From Microcebus murinus (lineage: Eukaryota; Chordata; Mammalia; Primates; Cheirogaleidae), in NCBI RefSeq assembly GCF_040939455.1, contig NC_134110.1, positions 101,399,001-101,463,000 on the forward strand: a DNA stretch of 64,000 bases, in the 5' to 3' direction. Below, in pieces: positions 63,501-64,000 of the stretch (the stretch's first letter is position 1; each line of letters opens with the position of its first letter). The notes below the pieces were generated by a model. It did no database searches, was not told the DNA's origin, and saw only the letters and a list, made by a program, of their open reading frames with translations. The position numbers were made by a program, and so were the translations under genes.

Positions 63501-64000
63501 CTACAACTGATTCCATCAAATATATTTATGTTCACTGTGAAAGCCAATGAATGTTGATGAAGGGATGTTAGTATGCCCTGTTCCCAACGTTATTTTAATA
63601 ATAAACCTTTTATTTTAGGAGTAGCTAATGAGTTCCACGGGACACAATTTGGGAAACATTTTAGGGTTCTGTGTTTGGGATCCTGGGGCGCATTATCATA
63701 GAGACCATTCAGGAAATACAGTCACCCTCGGAGCCTCTTCTCAGCGGCCCTGGCCGAAGGGCTGTGGCAGTGGCCTAAGCTGCGGACACACGCTGCTGCC
63801 CTCACACCGCCCGCCAGCAGCCGCTCAGCTCCCTGACGCTGCCATCACTCGGCAGCATGGTGACAGCTTCCTGGTCAATGCCCTGTCTGAGAACCATTTT
63901 ACTGTGCAAGTCAAGACACAGGGCAGACAGCTGCCTTTATTTCACTCTACTTAACAACCTGCGACCTAGAAATTTGAAAGCACTCGGCTATCCTGTGCTT
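60545..64000. other. No gene; possible MIR remnant at 61200-61330
   Basis: AAAACAAAGGCTCAGATAAG near 61265 suggests an antisense MIR. 63620-63960 is GC-richer with a 108-codon + frame (63628-63954) of no recognisable type. 62499-62864 has another (121 codons). Without homology or splice evidence I call no gene. Confidence 0.45.

Overview
The window is primate nuclear DNA, most likely from a Malagasy lemur. The clearest evidence is five Alu SINEs whose left and right monomers are joined by a linker with GAAAGAAATTAATTGGCCAAC followed by TA repeats, and which carry GAGCTAGGCTGA in the right monomer; this is the strepsirrhine (lemuriform) form of Alu. Old mammalian repeats (MIR, L2, L1M, MaLR LTRs) and a young primate-grade LINE-1 agree with this. 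I found no convincing host protein-coding exon, tRNA, rRNA, snRNA or CRISPR array. The window reads as an intergenic or intronic region built mostly of interspersed repeats.

Layout. 1-6416: nearly complete LINE-1 on the + strand (5'UTR, ORF1, ORF2, 3'UTR, A-rich tail), with ORF1 and ORF2 broken by frameshifts and stops. 6.5-11 kb: an antisense old L1 end, then unique sequence and an L2. 12.0-12.6 kb: an older L1 3' end. 14.4-19.5 kb: two MaLR-like LTRs, an antisense L1M, a small CpG cluster, a 13-bp inverted/direct repeat and a GC-rich block beside a poly-T tract. 20.6-25.1 kb: two MIRs, one split by a 190-bp hAT-type DNA element with its target duplication, and a striking ~100-bp inverted repeat whose arms lie 1.65 kb apart. 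28-33 kb: AT-rich LINE-like sequence, L2 and MIR fragments, and a young Alu. 33.7-36.7 kb: an LTR cut by a LINE-1 with a 5' inversion, which itself contains a young Alu. 37-46 kb: an Alu, unique DNA, a 204-codon open frame of unknown meaning, and an Alu inserted inside another Alu. 44.0 and 49.0 kb: two inverted copies of an unrecognised LTR-like repeat. 50.7-56.9 kb: an L2, a long antisense L1M holding a nested lemur L1 3' end and a perfect 20-bp palindrome, then an antisense MaLR LTR. 59.4-60.5 kb: a 5'-truncated young LINE-1 with an undamaged reading frame. The rest is unique.

The elements interact as layers of insertions: MIR then hAT; LTR then L1 then Alu; Alu then Alu; L1M then L1. All five Alus and both young L1s lie on the + strand. 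Nothing here amounts to a new molecular system. The best leads are the unexplained inverted repeats, the unclassified LTR-like family, the template-switch palindrome and the L1 inversion. Identities of old repeat families are from memory of their typical sequences and were not searched.
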